64,000 nucleotides of DNA from the NCBI RefSeq assembly GCF_038019025.1, contig NZ_CP150496.1:1019501-1083500 (forward strand). Direction: 5' to 3'. Source of the stretch: Polaribacter marinaquae. GTDB taxonomy: Bacteria > Bacteroidota > Bacteroidia > Flavobacteriales > Flavobacteriaceae. Below, piece by piece: positions 1 through 10,024 of the stretch (the stretch's first letter is position 1; each line of letters opens with the position of its first letter). A model generated the notes under the pieces. It was not told the DNA's origin and did no database searches. It saw only the letters and a list, made by a program, of their open reading frames with translations. Position numbers and translations under genes: made by a program.

Positions 1-2
1 CA

Positions 3-485
3 CAAGCAGGTTTTGGTGTTATTACTGGTGGTGGGCCAGGAATTATGGAAGCTGGTAATAAAGGAGCAAACAGAGGTAAAGGACTGTCTGTTGGCCTAAA
101 TATCGAATTACCTTTCGAACAACATGACAATCCTTGGATTGATCCAGGAAAAAGTTTAGACTTCGATTATTTCTTTGTGCGTAAAGTTATGTTTGTTAAG
201 TATTCGCAAGGTTTTGTAGTGATGCCTGGTGGATTCGGAACTTTAGATGAACTTTTTGAAGCAATTACACTTATACAAACTAAAAAAATAGGCCGTTTTC
301 CAATTGTACTTGTTGGTTCTAAATTTTGGGGCGGATTATTAGACTGGATAAAAGACACGCTAATTACAGAAAAAAATATTGGTTTAGAAGATTTAAGCCT
401 ATTTAGAGTGGTAGACACTGCAGAAGAAGCTGTTGAACACTTTAATAAATTTTACGCAAAATACCAGCTTAAACCAAACTTCTAA
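3..485 (+). CDS. LOG family protein (cytokinin-type nucleoside 5'-monophosphate phosphoribohydrolase), 5' end cut by window
   Basis: The reading frame is open from base 3, so the gene begins before the window; an internal ATG at 45 is not the true start. Both signatures of the LOG/TIGR00730 family are visible: GGGPGIMEA at the start of the visible part and PGGFGTLDELFEA about 60 residues later. Together they form the nucleotide-binding active site that removes ribose 5-phosphate from nucleoside monophosphates. The enzyme is cytosolic. In bacteria the natural substrate is often just AMP-type nucleotides, so a hormone role is not implied. The stop lies 31 bp before the next gene, on the same strand, so co-transcription is likely. 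Confidence 0.9.
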   Translation, partial: QAGFGVITGGGPGIMEAGNKGANRGKGLSVGLNIELPFEQHDNPWIDPGKSLDFDYFFVRKVMFVKYSQGFVVMPGGFGTLDELFEAITLIQTKKIGRFPIVLVGSKFWGGLLDWIKDTLITEKNIGLEDLSLFRVVDTAEEAVEHFNKFYAKYQLKPNF

Positions 486-516
486 AATTAATTAAAGATT
501 TATTAGTTTACCTTTA

Positions 517-3330
517 TTGAAAAAACAAGTTTACATACTATTTTTCATACTACTTTATAGTGGCTTTAACTTAGCACAACAAAATGCAATTAATATTAAA
601 GCCACTTTAAATGTAGATGAAGATAAATTAATGATTCAACAAGAAATTGTTTACACAAACACTTCTAAACAAGAATTAAATCACATATTTCTTCACAATT
701 GGGGTAACGCATTTAAAGATCGAAAAACTCCACTTTCAAAACGTTTCATTCAAGATTTTAGAAAAGACTTATATTTTGCAAATCAAAAAGATTTAGGTTT
801 TTCAGACATCAAAAACATTACAATAAATTTTAATAATATTGTTTATAAAGAGCTAGAAAACAAAGAAGATATCTTACAGCTATTTCTTGACAAACCATTA
901 AAACCGAAAGAAAGTACAAGAATTAATGTTACTTATATTTTAAAAATCCCGAATTCTAAATTTACAGGTTACGGTAAATATAATAACGGATACAGATTAA
1001 GATACTGGTATTTAACACCTGCAATTTATAAAAATGGCTGGCAGTTAATGAGCAACTTAAATCTTAACGATTTATTTGAAGATTACACCACTTTTAACAT
1101 TCAGTTTAAATTACCAAATTACCTTAACTTAACAAGTAGTTTAAAACAACAAAAACCAAATATCGACGGCGTTTTTACTACCTACAACCTTTATGGTAAA
1201 AACCAAAAAGATGTTATTTTAGACATCCAAAGAAAAAATACTTTTAAAAAATTTCATACAGATAGTCATGAAATTCAAACTGATATTATACAGGAAGATT
1301 TCAACGAAAATATCACAAAAGTAATCTTAAATAGAGAGCTAAGTTTTTTAACATCATATTTAGGAGTTTTACCTACTGATAAAATTTTTATTGATGAAGT
1401 AATGCGTAAACAAAATCCTATTTACGGATTGACGCAATTACCTAGTTTTATCAGACCTTTTTCTGATGTTTTTAAACAAGATTTAACCCTATTTAAAGTT
1501 TTATCAAAAAAATATTTACAACAAACTCTGCTAATTAATGAAAGAAAAGATTATTGGTTAATAGATGGCTTGCAAAATTATTTGATGATTGAGTATGTAA
1601 ATAAATTTTATCCAGAAATTAAACTTTTAGGAAAAGCATCTAACTCTTGGTTTTTAAAAAGATTTAATATTTCTAAACTTCAGTTTAACGAAAAATATCC
1701 ATTTGTATATCAATTTACTGCCAGACGATTTTTAGATCAAGCCTTAAATACTCCTGCAGATTCTTTATCGAACTTTAACAGAAGAATAGTAAGCAAATAT
1801 AAAGCTGGTTTAGGTTTTACCTATTTAAAAGGTTTTTTAAGTGAAGCTATTTTAAATAAAAGTATCAAAGAATTTTATCAAAAAAATAAACTCAAAGTTA
1901 CTAACGATTCTGACTTTAAAAATATTCTAACTAAGAATACTTCAAAAGACATTTCTTGGTTTTTTAAAGACTTTATAAAAACTAACAAAAAGATAGATTA
2001 TACTATCGATAAAGTTAAAGAAACTAATGACAGCTTAAAAGTTACAATTAAAAATAAGAGAAATATTACGGCTCCTATTGCTTTATACGGAATAAAAAAT
2101 AAAGAAATAAAATATAAAGAATGGTTTACTAACGTTTCCGACACACTTACCACTACCCTCCCGAAAGGTAAATTTGACCAAATTGCTTTAAACTACGAAA
2201 ATATTTATCCGGAATACAATACGTTAGATAATTATTACAACGTAAAGCGAAAATTATTTAACAAACCTTTAAAATTTTCTTTGATTAAAGATGTCAAAGC
2301 ACCAAATTACAATCAAATTTTTTATCAACCTAGTTTTGAATACAATTTTTACGATGGATTAATTTTAGGCGTAAAACTACATAATAAGCCTATTATTAAA
2401 AGAAATTTAGAATTTAAAATTTCGCCAGGTTATGCTACTAGAAGTAAAATGATAAATGGTTCTTTTTCTGTAGCTTTTAATCAGTTTTTTGAAGAAACTA
2501 ACATTTATAAAATTGCATATGGTATTGCCGGAAACACATTACAATATGCACCAGAATTATCTTACAGCTCTTTAATACCATATGTAGATATTCAATTTAA
2601 AAGAAAATCTTTAAGAGATGCAAGTACAGAAAATTTAAGAGCGAAAATTGTTCATATTAATAAAGAAATTTCTCCGCTAGAAACAAAAACAGATCAAGAT
2701 AATTACAATGTATTTAGTTTAAGCTATAATTATATCAATCCTGACATAATTGATGAAACTAGGTATAGTTTTACAGGAGAAGTTGCAAAAAATTTCTCTA
2801 AAATTTCTGCAGATTATAGGTTTAGAAAGCTAACAACATCAGACACTCAGTTAGATTTTAGAGTTTTTGCGGGCGTATTTCTTCATAATAAATCTGAAGG
2901 AGATTATTTTAGTTTTGGTTTAGATAGAGCTAACGACTATTTATTTGAGTTAAATTACTATGGTCGATCAGAAAGTTCTGGTATTTTTAGCCAACAATAT
3001 ATTATTACAGAAGGTGGTTTTAAGTCTGTTTTACCGACAAGATTTGCTAATCAATATATGTTATCTCTAAACTCTAGCATTGGTTTATGGAGGTGGGTCG
3101 AGTTTTACAATGATGTTGCTTTCCTTAAAAATAAAAACCAATATTTATTTTTTGGTTATGAAAACGGAATCCGTTTAAACTTTATTCATAATATTTTTGA
3201 AATCTATTTACCGCTATACTCTAATAACGGCTGGGAGGTTTCACAAGAAGCATATCCTCAAAAAATTAGATTTACTTTTACAGGTGATTTAGGTTCTATT
3301 TACAATTTCTTTAGACGAGGATTTTTGTAA
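517..3330 (+). CDS. M1-peptidase-like protein without catalytic motif, with C-terminal outer-membrane barrel-like region
   Basis: A 937-residue protein starting at a TTG codon, with a signal peptide (MKKQVYILFFILLYSGFNLAQ). Residues about 25-500 follow the layout of M1 (gluzincin) aminopeptidases: an N-terminal beta-rich domain, then a helical region ending in a WLIDGLQNYL segment (around 347-356) that corresponds to the WLNEGFA segment of active enzymes. Where HExxH should stand the sequence reads LSKKY (329-333), and the downstream glutamate is Asp350, spaced 16 rather than the usual 18 residues away. The zinc site is therefore lost. From about residue 600 the sequence is rich in alternating aromatic beta strands, like an outer-membrane barrel. 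A non-enzymatic, substrate-binding or assembly role is more likely than proteolysis; function unknown. Confidence 0.7.
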   Translation: MKKQVYILFFILLYSGFNLAQQNAINIKATLNVDEDKLMIQQEIVYTNTSKQELNHIFLHNWGNAFKDRKTPLSKRFIQDFRKDLYFANQKDLGFSDIKNITINFNNIVYKELENKEDILQLFLDKPLKPKESTRINVTYILKIPNSKFTGYGKYNNGYRLRYWYLTPAIYKNGWQLMSNLNLNDLFEDYTTFNIQFKLPNYLNLTSSLKQQKPNIDGVFTTYNLYGKNQKDVILDIQRKNTFKKFHTDSHEIQTDIIQEDFNENITKVILNRELSFLTSYLGVLPTDKIFIDEVMRKQNPIYGLTQLPSFIRPFSDVFKQDLTLFKVLSKKYLQQTLLINERKDYWLIDGLQNYLMIEYVNKFYPEIKLLGKASNSWFLKRFNISKLQFNEKYPFVYQFTARRFLDQALNTPADSLSNFNRRIVSKYKAGLGFTYLKGFLSEAILNKSIKEFYQKNKLKVTNDSDFKNILTKNTSKDISWFFKDFIKTNKKIDYTIDKVKETNDSLKVTIKNKRNITAPIALYGIKNKEIKYKEWFTNVSDTLTTTLPKGKFDQIALNYENIYPEYNTLDNYYNVKRKLFNKPLKFSLIKDVKAPNYNQIFYQPSFEYNFYDGLILGVKLHNKPIIKRNLEFKISPGYATRSKMINGSFSVAFNQFFEETNIYKIAYGIAGNTLQYAPELSYSSLIPYVDIQFKRKSLRDASTENLRAKIVHINKEISPLETKTDQDNYNVFSLSYNYINPDIIDETRYSFTGEVAKNFSKISADYRFRKLTTSDTQLDFRVFAGVFLHNKSEGDYFSFGLDRANDYLFELNYYGRSESSGIFSQQYIITEGGFKSVLPTRFANQYMLSLNSSIGLWRWVEFYNDVAFLKNKNQYLFFGYENGIRLNFIHNIFEIYLPLYSNNGWEVSQEAYPQKIRFTFTGDLGSIYNFFRRGFL

Positions 3331-3576
3331 AAACCAATTCTAACTTCCTCTAATTTTAAAACAACTTTAACACACATTTTTCTTTACTTAAGCATTTAAG
3401 AATGTTTAATTAAATTTTAGGTTATTCTATAATAATCTTCATTTACTTCTATTTCGTACAGATTTTTAAAATAAATCTACAAAATTTAATTATTCGTAAA
3501 ATTTTAAACTAAAAACATTAATTTGTTGATAAATTACTAAATAAATAAGAAATTTTTAAATATCAACTAAAATGAC

Positions 3577-3584
3577 TACTTTTG
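3577..3584 (+). promoter_or_regulatory. Bacteroidetes -7 promoter box (TACTTTTG) of the E1 gene
   Basis: TACTTTTG matches the TAnnTTTG box used by the Bacteroidetes housekeeping sigma factor. It lies 24 bp before the ATG at 3608, giving a predicted leader of roughly 20 nt. The preceding 245 bp of intergenic DNA shows only AT-rich sequence and short inverted repeats. Confidence 0.55.
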
Positions 3585-3607
3585 CAAAAGTATAATTCAA
3601 GAAAAAT

Positions 3608-6061
3608 ATGGCTCAGAAAACACTTACTCAAGATACAAAAGAACTTTCTTTTAAAGATTTTAAAGCAGAAGTTTTAAACGACTATAAAATTGCTAAAATT
3701 AGTAGAGAATGTAGTTTACTTGGTCGAAGAGAAGTTTTAACTGGTAAAGCTAAATTCGGAATTTTTGGTGACGGTAAAGAAGTGCCTCAATTAGCCTTAG
3801 CAAAAGCCTTTAAAAAAGGAGATTTTAGATCTGGTTATTATAGAGATCAAACTTTTATGATGGCAATTGGCGAGTTAACTGCACAACAGTTTTTTGCTGG
3901 CTTATATGCTCATACAGATATCGATATAGAACCAATGTCTGCTGGTAGACAAATGGGTGGGCATTTTGCCACACATAGTTTAAATGAAGATGGTAGCTGG
4001 AAAAACCTAACAGAACAATACAACTCTAGTTCAGATATTTCTCCTACTGCAGGTCAAATGCCTCGTTTATTAGGTTTAGCGCAAGCTTCTAAAATCTATA
4101 GAAACGAAAAAAGTGTACAACACAAAACCAACTTTTCTAAAAATGGTAATGAAATTGCTTGGGGTACAATAGGTAACGCAAGTACAAGTGAAGGTTTATT
4201 TTTCGAAACAATTAATGCCGCAGGTGTTTTACAAGTACCAATGGTTATGAGTGTTTGGGATGATGAATACGGAATTTCTGTTCACGCAAAACATCAAACT
4301 ACAAAAGAAAGTATTTCTGAAATCTTAAAAGGTTTTCAAAGAGATAACGATGCCAATGGTTATGAAATCTTTGTAGTAAATGGTTGGGATTATGTAAAAT
4401 TAATAGACACTTACAATAAAGCAGCTAAAATTTCTAGAGAAGAACATGTACCTGTTTTAATTCATGTTAAAGAATTAACACAACCTCAAGGGCACTCTAC
4501 ATCTGGTTCTCACGAGAGATATAAAGGAAAAGAAAGGTTACAGTGGGAAAAAGAACACGACTGTATCGCTAAAATGAGAAAATGGATTTTAGATTTTGAA
4601 TTAGAAACAGAAAACGGGGAAACTTTACGTTTTGTAGATTCTGAAGCCGATTTAATCATTTTAGAAAAAGAAGCTAAAAAAACAGTTACTACTGCAAAAA
4701 GAAATGCTTGGAACGCTTATAACAACGAATTAATTGCTGAAGTAAAAATTGCAGCAAATTTACTGGACAGAGTTGCTAAAAAAAGCAAAAACAGCGCGTT
4801 TATTACAAAATATAAAAACGATTTAGAAAAACTAGTAGAACCAATTAGAAAAGATATTTTAATTGCAACTAGAAAAACACTTCGTTATTTAAAGGATGAA
4901 GAATTTTCTGAGAAAATAGAACTTCAAAACTTTATTAAAAAAACGATTGAGGCAGCAGCTTATAAATATTCTTCTTATTTGTATAGCGAAAGTAATTACA
5001 GTGCTTTAAATGTAAGCGCAAAAAAACCTGTTTATGCTCAAAAACAAAACTTGGTAGATGCAAGAATTGTAATGAGAGATAATTTTGATGCAATTTTAAA
5101 GAAGCATCCAGAAGTTGTAATTTTTGGTGAAGACGCCGGTTTTATTGGTGATGTAAATCAAGGTTTAGAAGGTTTACAAGAAAAATACGGCGATATTAGA
5201 ATTTCTGATACAGGAATTAGAGAAGCTACAATTATAGGACAAGGTATTGGATTAGCAATGCGTGGTTTAAGACCGATTGCAGAAATACAATATTTAGATT
5301 ACTTACTGTATGCTTTACAAATTATGAGTGATGATTTAGCAACCTTACATTATAGAAGTTTTGGTAAACAAAAAGCACCATTAATTATTAGAACTCGTGG
5401 TCATAGATTAGAAGGTATATGGCACGCAGGTTCACCAATGGGTGGTATTATTAACAACGTTAGAGGAATGCATGTTTTAGTTCCTAGAAACATGACTAAA
5501 GCTGCCGGTTTTTACAACACTTTACTAGAAGGAGACGAACCTGCTTTAGTGGTAGAATGTTTAAATGGTTATAGATTAAAAGAAGAATTACCAATTAATT
5601 TAGCAGAATTTAAAACACCTATTGGTTATGTAGAAACTGTTAAAGAAGGTACAGATATTACAGTTGTTTCTTACGGATCTACTTTAAGAATTGTGCAAGA
5701 AACTGCTATCGAATTACAACAAGTAGGTATTAACATAGAAATTATAGATGCCCAAAGCTTGTTACCTTTTGATTTAAATTCTGATTGTGTTAAAAGTCTT
5801 GCTAAAACTAACAAATTATTAGTTGTTGACGAAGATGTACCAGGTGGAGCATCTGCTTATATATTGCAAGAAATTTTAGAAAAACAAAACGGATATCAAT
5901 ATTTAGACAGCAAACCAGCTACATTAGCATCTAAACCACATAGACCTGCTTATGGTACAGACGGAGATTATTTCTCTAAACCATCTGCAGAAGATATTTT
6001 TGAAAAGATTTATGATATTATGCACGAATCGAATCCAAACAAATATAAAAGTTTGTATTAA
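3608..6061 (+). CDS. 2-oxoacid (branched-chain type) dehydrogenase E1, fused alpha and beta subunits
   Basis: At 817 residues this is a single-chain thiamine-diphosphate-dependent E1. The alpha half (about 1-350) carries the diphosphate-binding segment GNASTSEG near residue 190 and SGRQMGGH-like substrate-channel residues. The beta half (from about 485) contains GEDAGFIGDVNQGLEG near 508 and the transketolase C-terminal domain at the end. It oxidatively decarboxylates a 2-oxoacid and passes the acyl group to an E2 lipoyl protein in the cytosol. The fused arrangement is common in Bacteroidetes and is usually assigned to branched-chain 2-oxoacids, but substrate cannot be fixed from sequence. 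No E2 or E3 gene is adjacent. A promoter box and a terminator bracket it as a single-gene unit. Confidence 0.85.
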   Translation: MAQKTLTQDTKELSFKDFKAEVLNDYKIAKISRECSLLGRREVLTGKAKFGIFGDGKEVPQLALAKAFKKGDFRSGYYRDQTFMMAIGELTAQQFFAGLYAHTDIDIEPMSAGRQMGGHFATHSLNEDGSWKNLTEQYNSSSDISPTAGQMPRLLGLAQASKIYRNEKSVQHKTNFSKNGNEIAWGTIGNASTSEGLFFETINAAGVLQVPMVMSVWDDEYGISVHAKHQTTKESISEILKGFQRDNDANGYEIFVVNGWDYVKLIDTYNKAAKISREEHVPVLIHVKELTQPQGHSTSGSHERYKGKERLQWEKEHDCIAKMRKWILDFELETENGETLRFVDSEADLIILEKEAKKTVTTAKRNAWNAYNNELIAEVKIAANLLDRVAKKSKNSAFITKYKNDLEKLVEPIRKDILIATRKTLRYLKDEEFSEKIELQNFIKKTIEAAAYKYSSYLYSESNYSALNVSAKKPVYAQKQNLVDARIVMRDNFDAILKKHPEVVIFGEDAGFIGDVNQGLEGLQEKYGDIRISDTGIREATIIGQGIGLAMRGLRPIAEIQYLDYLLYALQIMSDDLATLHYRSFGKQKAPLIIRTRGHRLEGIWHAGSPMGGIINNVRGMHVLVPRNMTKAAGFYNTLLEGDEPALVVECLNGYRLKEELPINLAEFKTPIGYVETVKEGTDITVVSYGSTLRIVQETAIELQQVGINIEIIDAQSLLPFDLNSDCVKSLAKTNKLLVVDEDVPGGASAYILQEILEKQNGYQYLDSKPATLASKPHRPAYGTDGDYFSKPSAEDIFEKIYDIMHESNPNKYKSLY

Positions 6062-6087
6062 AAATATTTTCTTTTAATATTTATGAA

Positions 6088-6117
6088 AACCTCAAAAAAC
6101 TACTGTTTTTTGAGGTT
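6088..6117 (+). terminator. Rho-independent terminator after the E1 gene
   Basis: A perfect 13-bp stem (AACCTCAAAAAAC / GTTTTTTGAGGTT) with a 4-nt loop TACT, followed by CTTTTTT. It begins 26 bp after the E1 stop and separates it from the metalloprotease gene. Confidence 0.85.
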
Positions 6118-6194
6118 CTTTTTTAACAGAAATATAAGAATCTGCTTCAGCTAATTTTAATAATTTAGTAGATTAAATAATTAACCAATCTATT

Positions 6195-8633
6195 ATGAAA
6201 AAAATAATTTTATTTTCATTAGTTACTTCACTCCTTTTCACATCCGACTTATTTAGTCAAAGTGGTCGAATTAAATTAAAGAAAAAAAATAAAACTGAAA
6301 AAAAAACAGAAACCAAAGCTCCTAAAAAAAGTAAAACTCCTAAATATTCAGACTTTGTAAAAAAAAGTACAAAGACTGACGATGGTTTGTTTAAAGTACA
6401 TGAAAATAAAGATAAATTTCTTTATGAAATTCCTAATTCATATTTAGGTAAAGAAATGTTATTAGTTACTAGAATTAAAGAAATTCCTGCTAATTTAGGT
6501 GGTGGTTATGTAAATGCTGGCTCTAAAATTAACACACAAGTTATTGTTTGGGAAAAATATAAAAACAAAATCTTATTAAAAGTAAAATCTTACAATGCTA
6601 TTGCAGAAGATAATTTACCTATTTACAAATCTGTAAAAGCAAATAATTTAGAACCAGTAATTTATGCTTTTGATGTAAAATCTCAAAACATCGACTCTAC
6701 TGCAGTTTTAGTAGACGTTACTAAGTTTTTCTCTACAGATGTTAAAGCAATTTCTGGCTTACCATCATATTACAGAAAAAACTACAAAGTAAGAAGATTA
6801 GATGCTTCTAGAAGCTTTATCAGTAGTATTAAAAGCTACCCAAAAAACATAGAGGTAATTCAAGATTTTACATTTGATGCTGATGCACCGCCAAGTAATA
6901 GAAATACAAATACGATTTCTATGCGAATTAATCAATCGATGATTTTATTACCAGAAGAACCAATGATGTCGAGAGTTTACGACAAAAGAGTTGGTTATTT
7001 TACAATTGGTAATGTAGATTATAGTTCTGAAGCCTTAAAAGCGGACAGCAAAAGATACATAAGAAGATGGAGGTTAGAACCAAAAGATGAAGCTGCTTAT
7101 AACAGAGGAGAATTAGTAGAACCAATTAAACCGATTGTTTATTATTTAGACCCTGCAACACCAGAAAAACTAAGAAAATATATAAAACAAGGTGTAGATG
7201 ATTGGCAAAAAGTTTTTGAAACTGCTGGTTTTAAAAATGCAATTATGGCAAAAATGCCTCCAACAAAAGAAGAAGACCCAGAATTTAGTATGGAAGATAT
7301 TCGTTATTCTTCTATTAGATACGTGGCAAGTACAACACGAAATGCAACGGGACCAAGTGTTTCTGACCCAAGATCTGGTGAAATTTTAGAAAGTGATATT
7401 ATTTGGTACCACAATCATTTACGTTCTTACAGAAACAGATACTTACTAGAAACTGGTGCTGCGAATCCTTCTGCGAGAACTTTAGACACACCAGATGAAG
7501 AAATTGGCGACATGATGCGCATGGTAATTGCTCATGAAGTTGGTCATGCTTTAGGTTTACCTCACAACATGGCTGCTAGTTATGCATACCCAACAGATTC
7601 TTTAAGATCTGGTGATTTTACTCAAAAAAACGGAATTGCAGCAACAATTATGGATTACGCAAGATATAATTACGTTGCACAACCAGGTGATAAAAACATA
7701 CGTTTTATTAGACAACTTGGTCCTTACGACCATTATGCAATTAACTGGGGTTACAGAAAAATACCAAATGTTACATCACCCGAACAAGAAGTTAAAACTT
7801 TAGACAAATGGATTGAAGAAAAAGGAAATGACCCAATTTATCGATTTGGTGGCCAGCGTTTTGATCCATCTGCACAAACCGAAGGAATTGGTAACGATCA
7901 AGTTAAATCTAGTACATATGGTGTAAAAAACTTAAAAATTGTTGCTAAAAACCTACCTAATTGGACTTCTAATCAAACAAATAATTACGAAGATTTAAAT
8001 GAATTATACGGTGAATTATTAAGTGTTTGGGGACGTTATGTTGGTCATGTTACTGGTAATATTGGTGGAGTATACGAATTCAACAAAAAACCATCTCAAC
8101 AAGGTGCTATTTATGTACCAGTTTCTAAAAACGTTCAAAAAGAATCTTTAAACTGGTTATTAAATAACGTGTTTAAAACTCAGAATTGGTTACTTGATAA
8201 AAATATTCTTAATAAGATAGATGAAACAGGCTATACAGAAAAGTTAGGTCGTTATCAAGACAGGAATCTAGCAACATTATTAAATTATAGAACTTTAGAA
8301 AGAATGATTGAAGCAGAAGTTATTCAAGATGATTTCTATCCTGCATCAGACATGATAAGCGATTTACGTATAGGAATATTTTCTGAAGCTAGAAGTACTA
8401 AAAACGTAGACTTACAAAGAAGAAAACTTCAAAAATCTTTTATCAAAAGATTAGGTTCGTTAATGAGTGATAAAGCTGCAACAAGTACAGATATTTCTTC
8501 AATTGTTAGAGGAGAATTAACAACATTAAAATACCAGTTAAACACTGCAAGTAAAAGAGCTATAAATAAAATATCTAAGTATCATTACAAAGATTTAATT
8601 GTAAATATTAACAACATTTTAGATCCAAAGTAA
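6195..8633 (+). CDS. Exported zinc-dependent metalloprotease (DUF5117-type)
   Basis: An 812-residue secreted protein with signal peptide (cleavage near LFTSDLFSQ) followed by a lysine/threonine-rich linker to about residue 55. The catalytic motif HEVGHALGLPH spans residues 447-457, the extended metzincin-type HExxHxxGxxH in which three histidines bind zinc. The upstream segment with a conserved beta-rich region (about 60-330) fits the DUF5117/DUF5118 families that accompany such proteases in Bacteroidetes. It probably acts in the periplasm or outside the cell on peptides or proteins. It is convergent with the next gene; the two stop codons are separated by one base. No promoter box of the usual type was recognised in the 77-bp gap upstream. 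Confidence 0.85.
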   Translation: MKKIILFSLVTSLLFTSDLFSQSGRIKLKKKNKTEKKTETKAPKKSKTPKYSDFVKKSTKTDDGLFKVHENKDKFLYEIPNSYLGKEMLLVTRIKEIPANLGGGYVNAGSKINTQVIVWEKYKNKILLKVKSYNAIAEDNLPIYKSVKANNLEPVIYAFDVKSQNIDSTAVLVDVTKFFSTDVKAISGLPSYYRKNYKVRRLDASRSFISSIKSYPKNIEVIQDFTFDADAPPSNRNTNTISMRINQSMILLPEEPMMSRVYDKRVGYFTIGNVDYSSEALKADSKRYIRRWRLEPKDEAAYNRGELVEPIKPIVYYLDPATPEKLRKYIKQGVDDWQKVFETAGFKNAIMAKMPPTKEEDPEFSMEDIRYSSIRYVASTTRNATGPSVSDPRSGEILESDIIWYHNHLRSYRNRYLLETGAANPSARTLDTPDEEIGDMMRMVIAHEVGHALGLPHNMAASYAYPTDSLRSGDFTQKNGIAATIMDYARYNYVAQPGDKNIRFIRQLGPYDHYAINWGYRKIPNVTSPEQEVKTLDKWIEEKGNDPIYRFGGQRFDPSAQTEGIGNDQVKSSTYGVKNLKIVAKNLPNWTSNQTNNYEDLNELYGELLSVWGRYVGHVTGNIGGVYEFNKKPSQQGAIYVPVSKNVQKESLNWLLNNVFKTQNWLLDKNILNKIDETGYTEKLGRYQDRNLATLLNYRTLERMIEAEVIQDDFYPASDMISDLRIGIFSEARSTKNVDLQRRKLQKSFIKRLGSLMSDKAATSTDISSIVRGELTTLKYQLNTASKRAINKISKYHYKDLIVNINNILDPK

Positions 8634-8634
8634 T

Positions 8635-9909
8635 TTAACTTTTACTTAAAACATTTTTACCTATTGCGCATTCTAAACATCGTTTAAGTGCGCAATAGTT
8701 GTTTTTAAGCTCTAATAAAGCTTGAGAGTCGAATGCACTTTCAGAAGAAACCTTTAACTCTGTAAACTTAGAAATAACACTATTTTTTTCTGATTTAATT
8801 TCCCTTAAAATTTCTAAATAAGTTTCTTCATTTACTTCTCCTCTGCTCTTATGATACATAAATTTTAAAGGTATTATTGTATTGATAATCAATAAATCTA
8901 TAAATGATTTGGTAAGTCGTTTAGAAGATTTTTTAGAAATTGATTCAAAATTATAATGTGTTTGCCAAAAATCAATCATTTCAATTTTAAATAAATCATA
9001 AAAGTCTGCAAGCGTATTTGATTCAATAATCTTAGAAAATAAATTTTTCTCTTTGGTTAATAATGCAACTAACTGCGCAATTCTTATGGTAGGAAAATTA
9101 TTAGGACGCATTCTAAAAAAGGAAAACTGATTGTTTGACAAAGGTTTTAGATTGAATTTATGTTTTAAAAAAACATATTCTTCTTTTAAAAGCAAATAAT
9201 AATTATGCTGAATGTCTTCTTCTAAAAAACCTGCTTGTCCAAAAAGTAACGCAGAAAACTGTGTAGAATTTGCACTTACTTTTTTTACAATCGAATAATC
9301 AACTGATTTTGCTAGAGTCAAAAACGCATCTCCATTTATTTTTAATCCGAAATTTTTAGCTAATAATTGAAATAAAACCCCTTCAAAGTTATTTTGCTCT
9401 ACTTCTAAAAGAATTTTAATTTCTGATGATTTTCTTTCTAACCGTTCAAAAAATAAACGCTCTTTCCAATTATTGAAAGTAAACAAATCTATTTGTGATA
9501 GGTTTTTCTCACAAGGAATCCAATTTTTACGAGACAATAGTAAACTCCTATAATTATTTAAAAGATCTTTATCTACAAAAGGTTTAAGAACCAAAGTGGG
9601 TATTGCTTTATTATTTTTCATATAAATCAAAGCATCGTTTTCCCAAACAACATGTAAAATTACAGCTTCATAATTTCTATCTAATTCATGATTATGCAAA
9701 TACCAATCCGATGATTTTAAGTGAATCTCTACATTACCTATCCAAGTTTGATCATCAATCTTTAAATGCGCATTTAAAAAATCGGGTCCTGCATTTTGAT
9801 TATGCAAACCTGTTTTAAGAATCGAGAGCGTTTCGTTATTTACTGTGCACAATTTTACGCTAGAAAACATTTTATATTTCCAGACATAATGAAGAAAATC
9901 TTCATTCAT
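8635..9909 (-). CDS. DUF2851 family protein
   Basis: A 424-residue cytosolic protein with no signal peptide or membrane segment. Its N-terminus (NEDFLHYVWKYKMF, then GLHNQNAGPDFLNAHLKI and WIGNVEIHLKSSDW) is the hallmark of DUF2851, a family restricted largely to Bacteroidetes. The conserved GPDF...N...G(N)VE(I/V)H pattern recalls nuclease-like folds, and this has not been tested here. No function is established. It is transcribed divergently from the nitroreductase gene across a 115-bp gap; the minus strand there carries TACTTTTA (9921-9928), one base off the usual promoter box. Confidence 0.8.
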   Translation of the reverse strand: MNEDFLHYVWKYKMFSSVKLCTVNNETLSILKTGLHNQNAGPDFLNAHLKIDDQTWIGNVEIHLKSSDWYLHNHELDRNYEAVILHVVWENDALIYMKNNKAIPTLVLKPFVDKDLLNNYRSLLLSRKNWIPCEKNLSQIDLFTFNNWKERLFFERLERKSSEIKILLEVEQNNFEGVLFQLLAKNFGLKINGDAFLTLAKSVDYSIVKKVSANSTQFSALLFGQAGFLEEDIQHNYYLLLKEEYVFLKHKFNLKPLSNNQFSFFRMRPNNFPTIRIAQLVALLTKEKNLFSKIIESNTLADFYDLFKIEMIDFWQTHYNFESISKKSSKRLTKSFIDLLIINTIIPLKFMYHKSRGEVNEETYLEILREIKSEKNSVISKFTELKVSSESAFDSQALLELKNNYCALKRCLECAIGKNVLSKS

Positions 9910-9994
9910 AGTTTTTATTTTAAAAGTACAAAAAAATTGATACTTCTATAAATTTATATAATTAAGCAATTTTAAGAAAGCAAGATTAATGTCA

Positions 9995-10002
9995 TATTTT
10001 TG
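9995..10002 (+). promoter_or_regulatory. -7 promoter box (TATTTTTG) of the nitroreductase-pepD unit
   Basis: TATTTTTG matches TAnnTTTG and lies 22 bp before the ATG at 10025, so the predicted leader is about 18 nt. It is the only good match in the gap on this strand. Confidence 0.55.
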
Positions 10003-10024
10003 TAAAATAAAATAAGCTTAAAAC

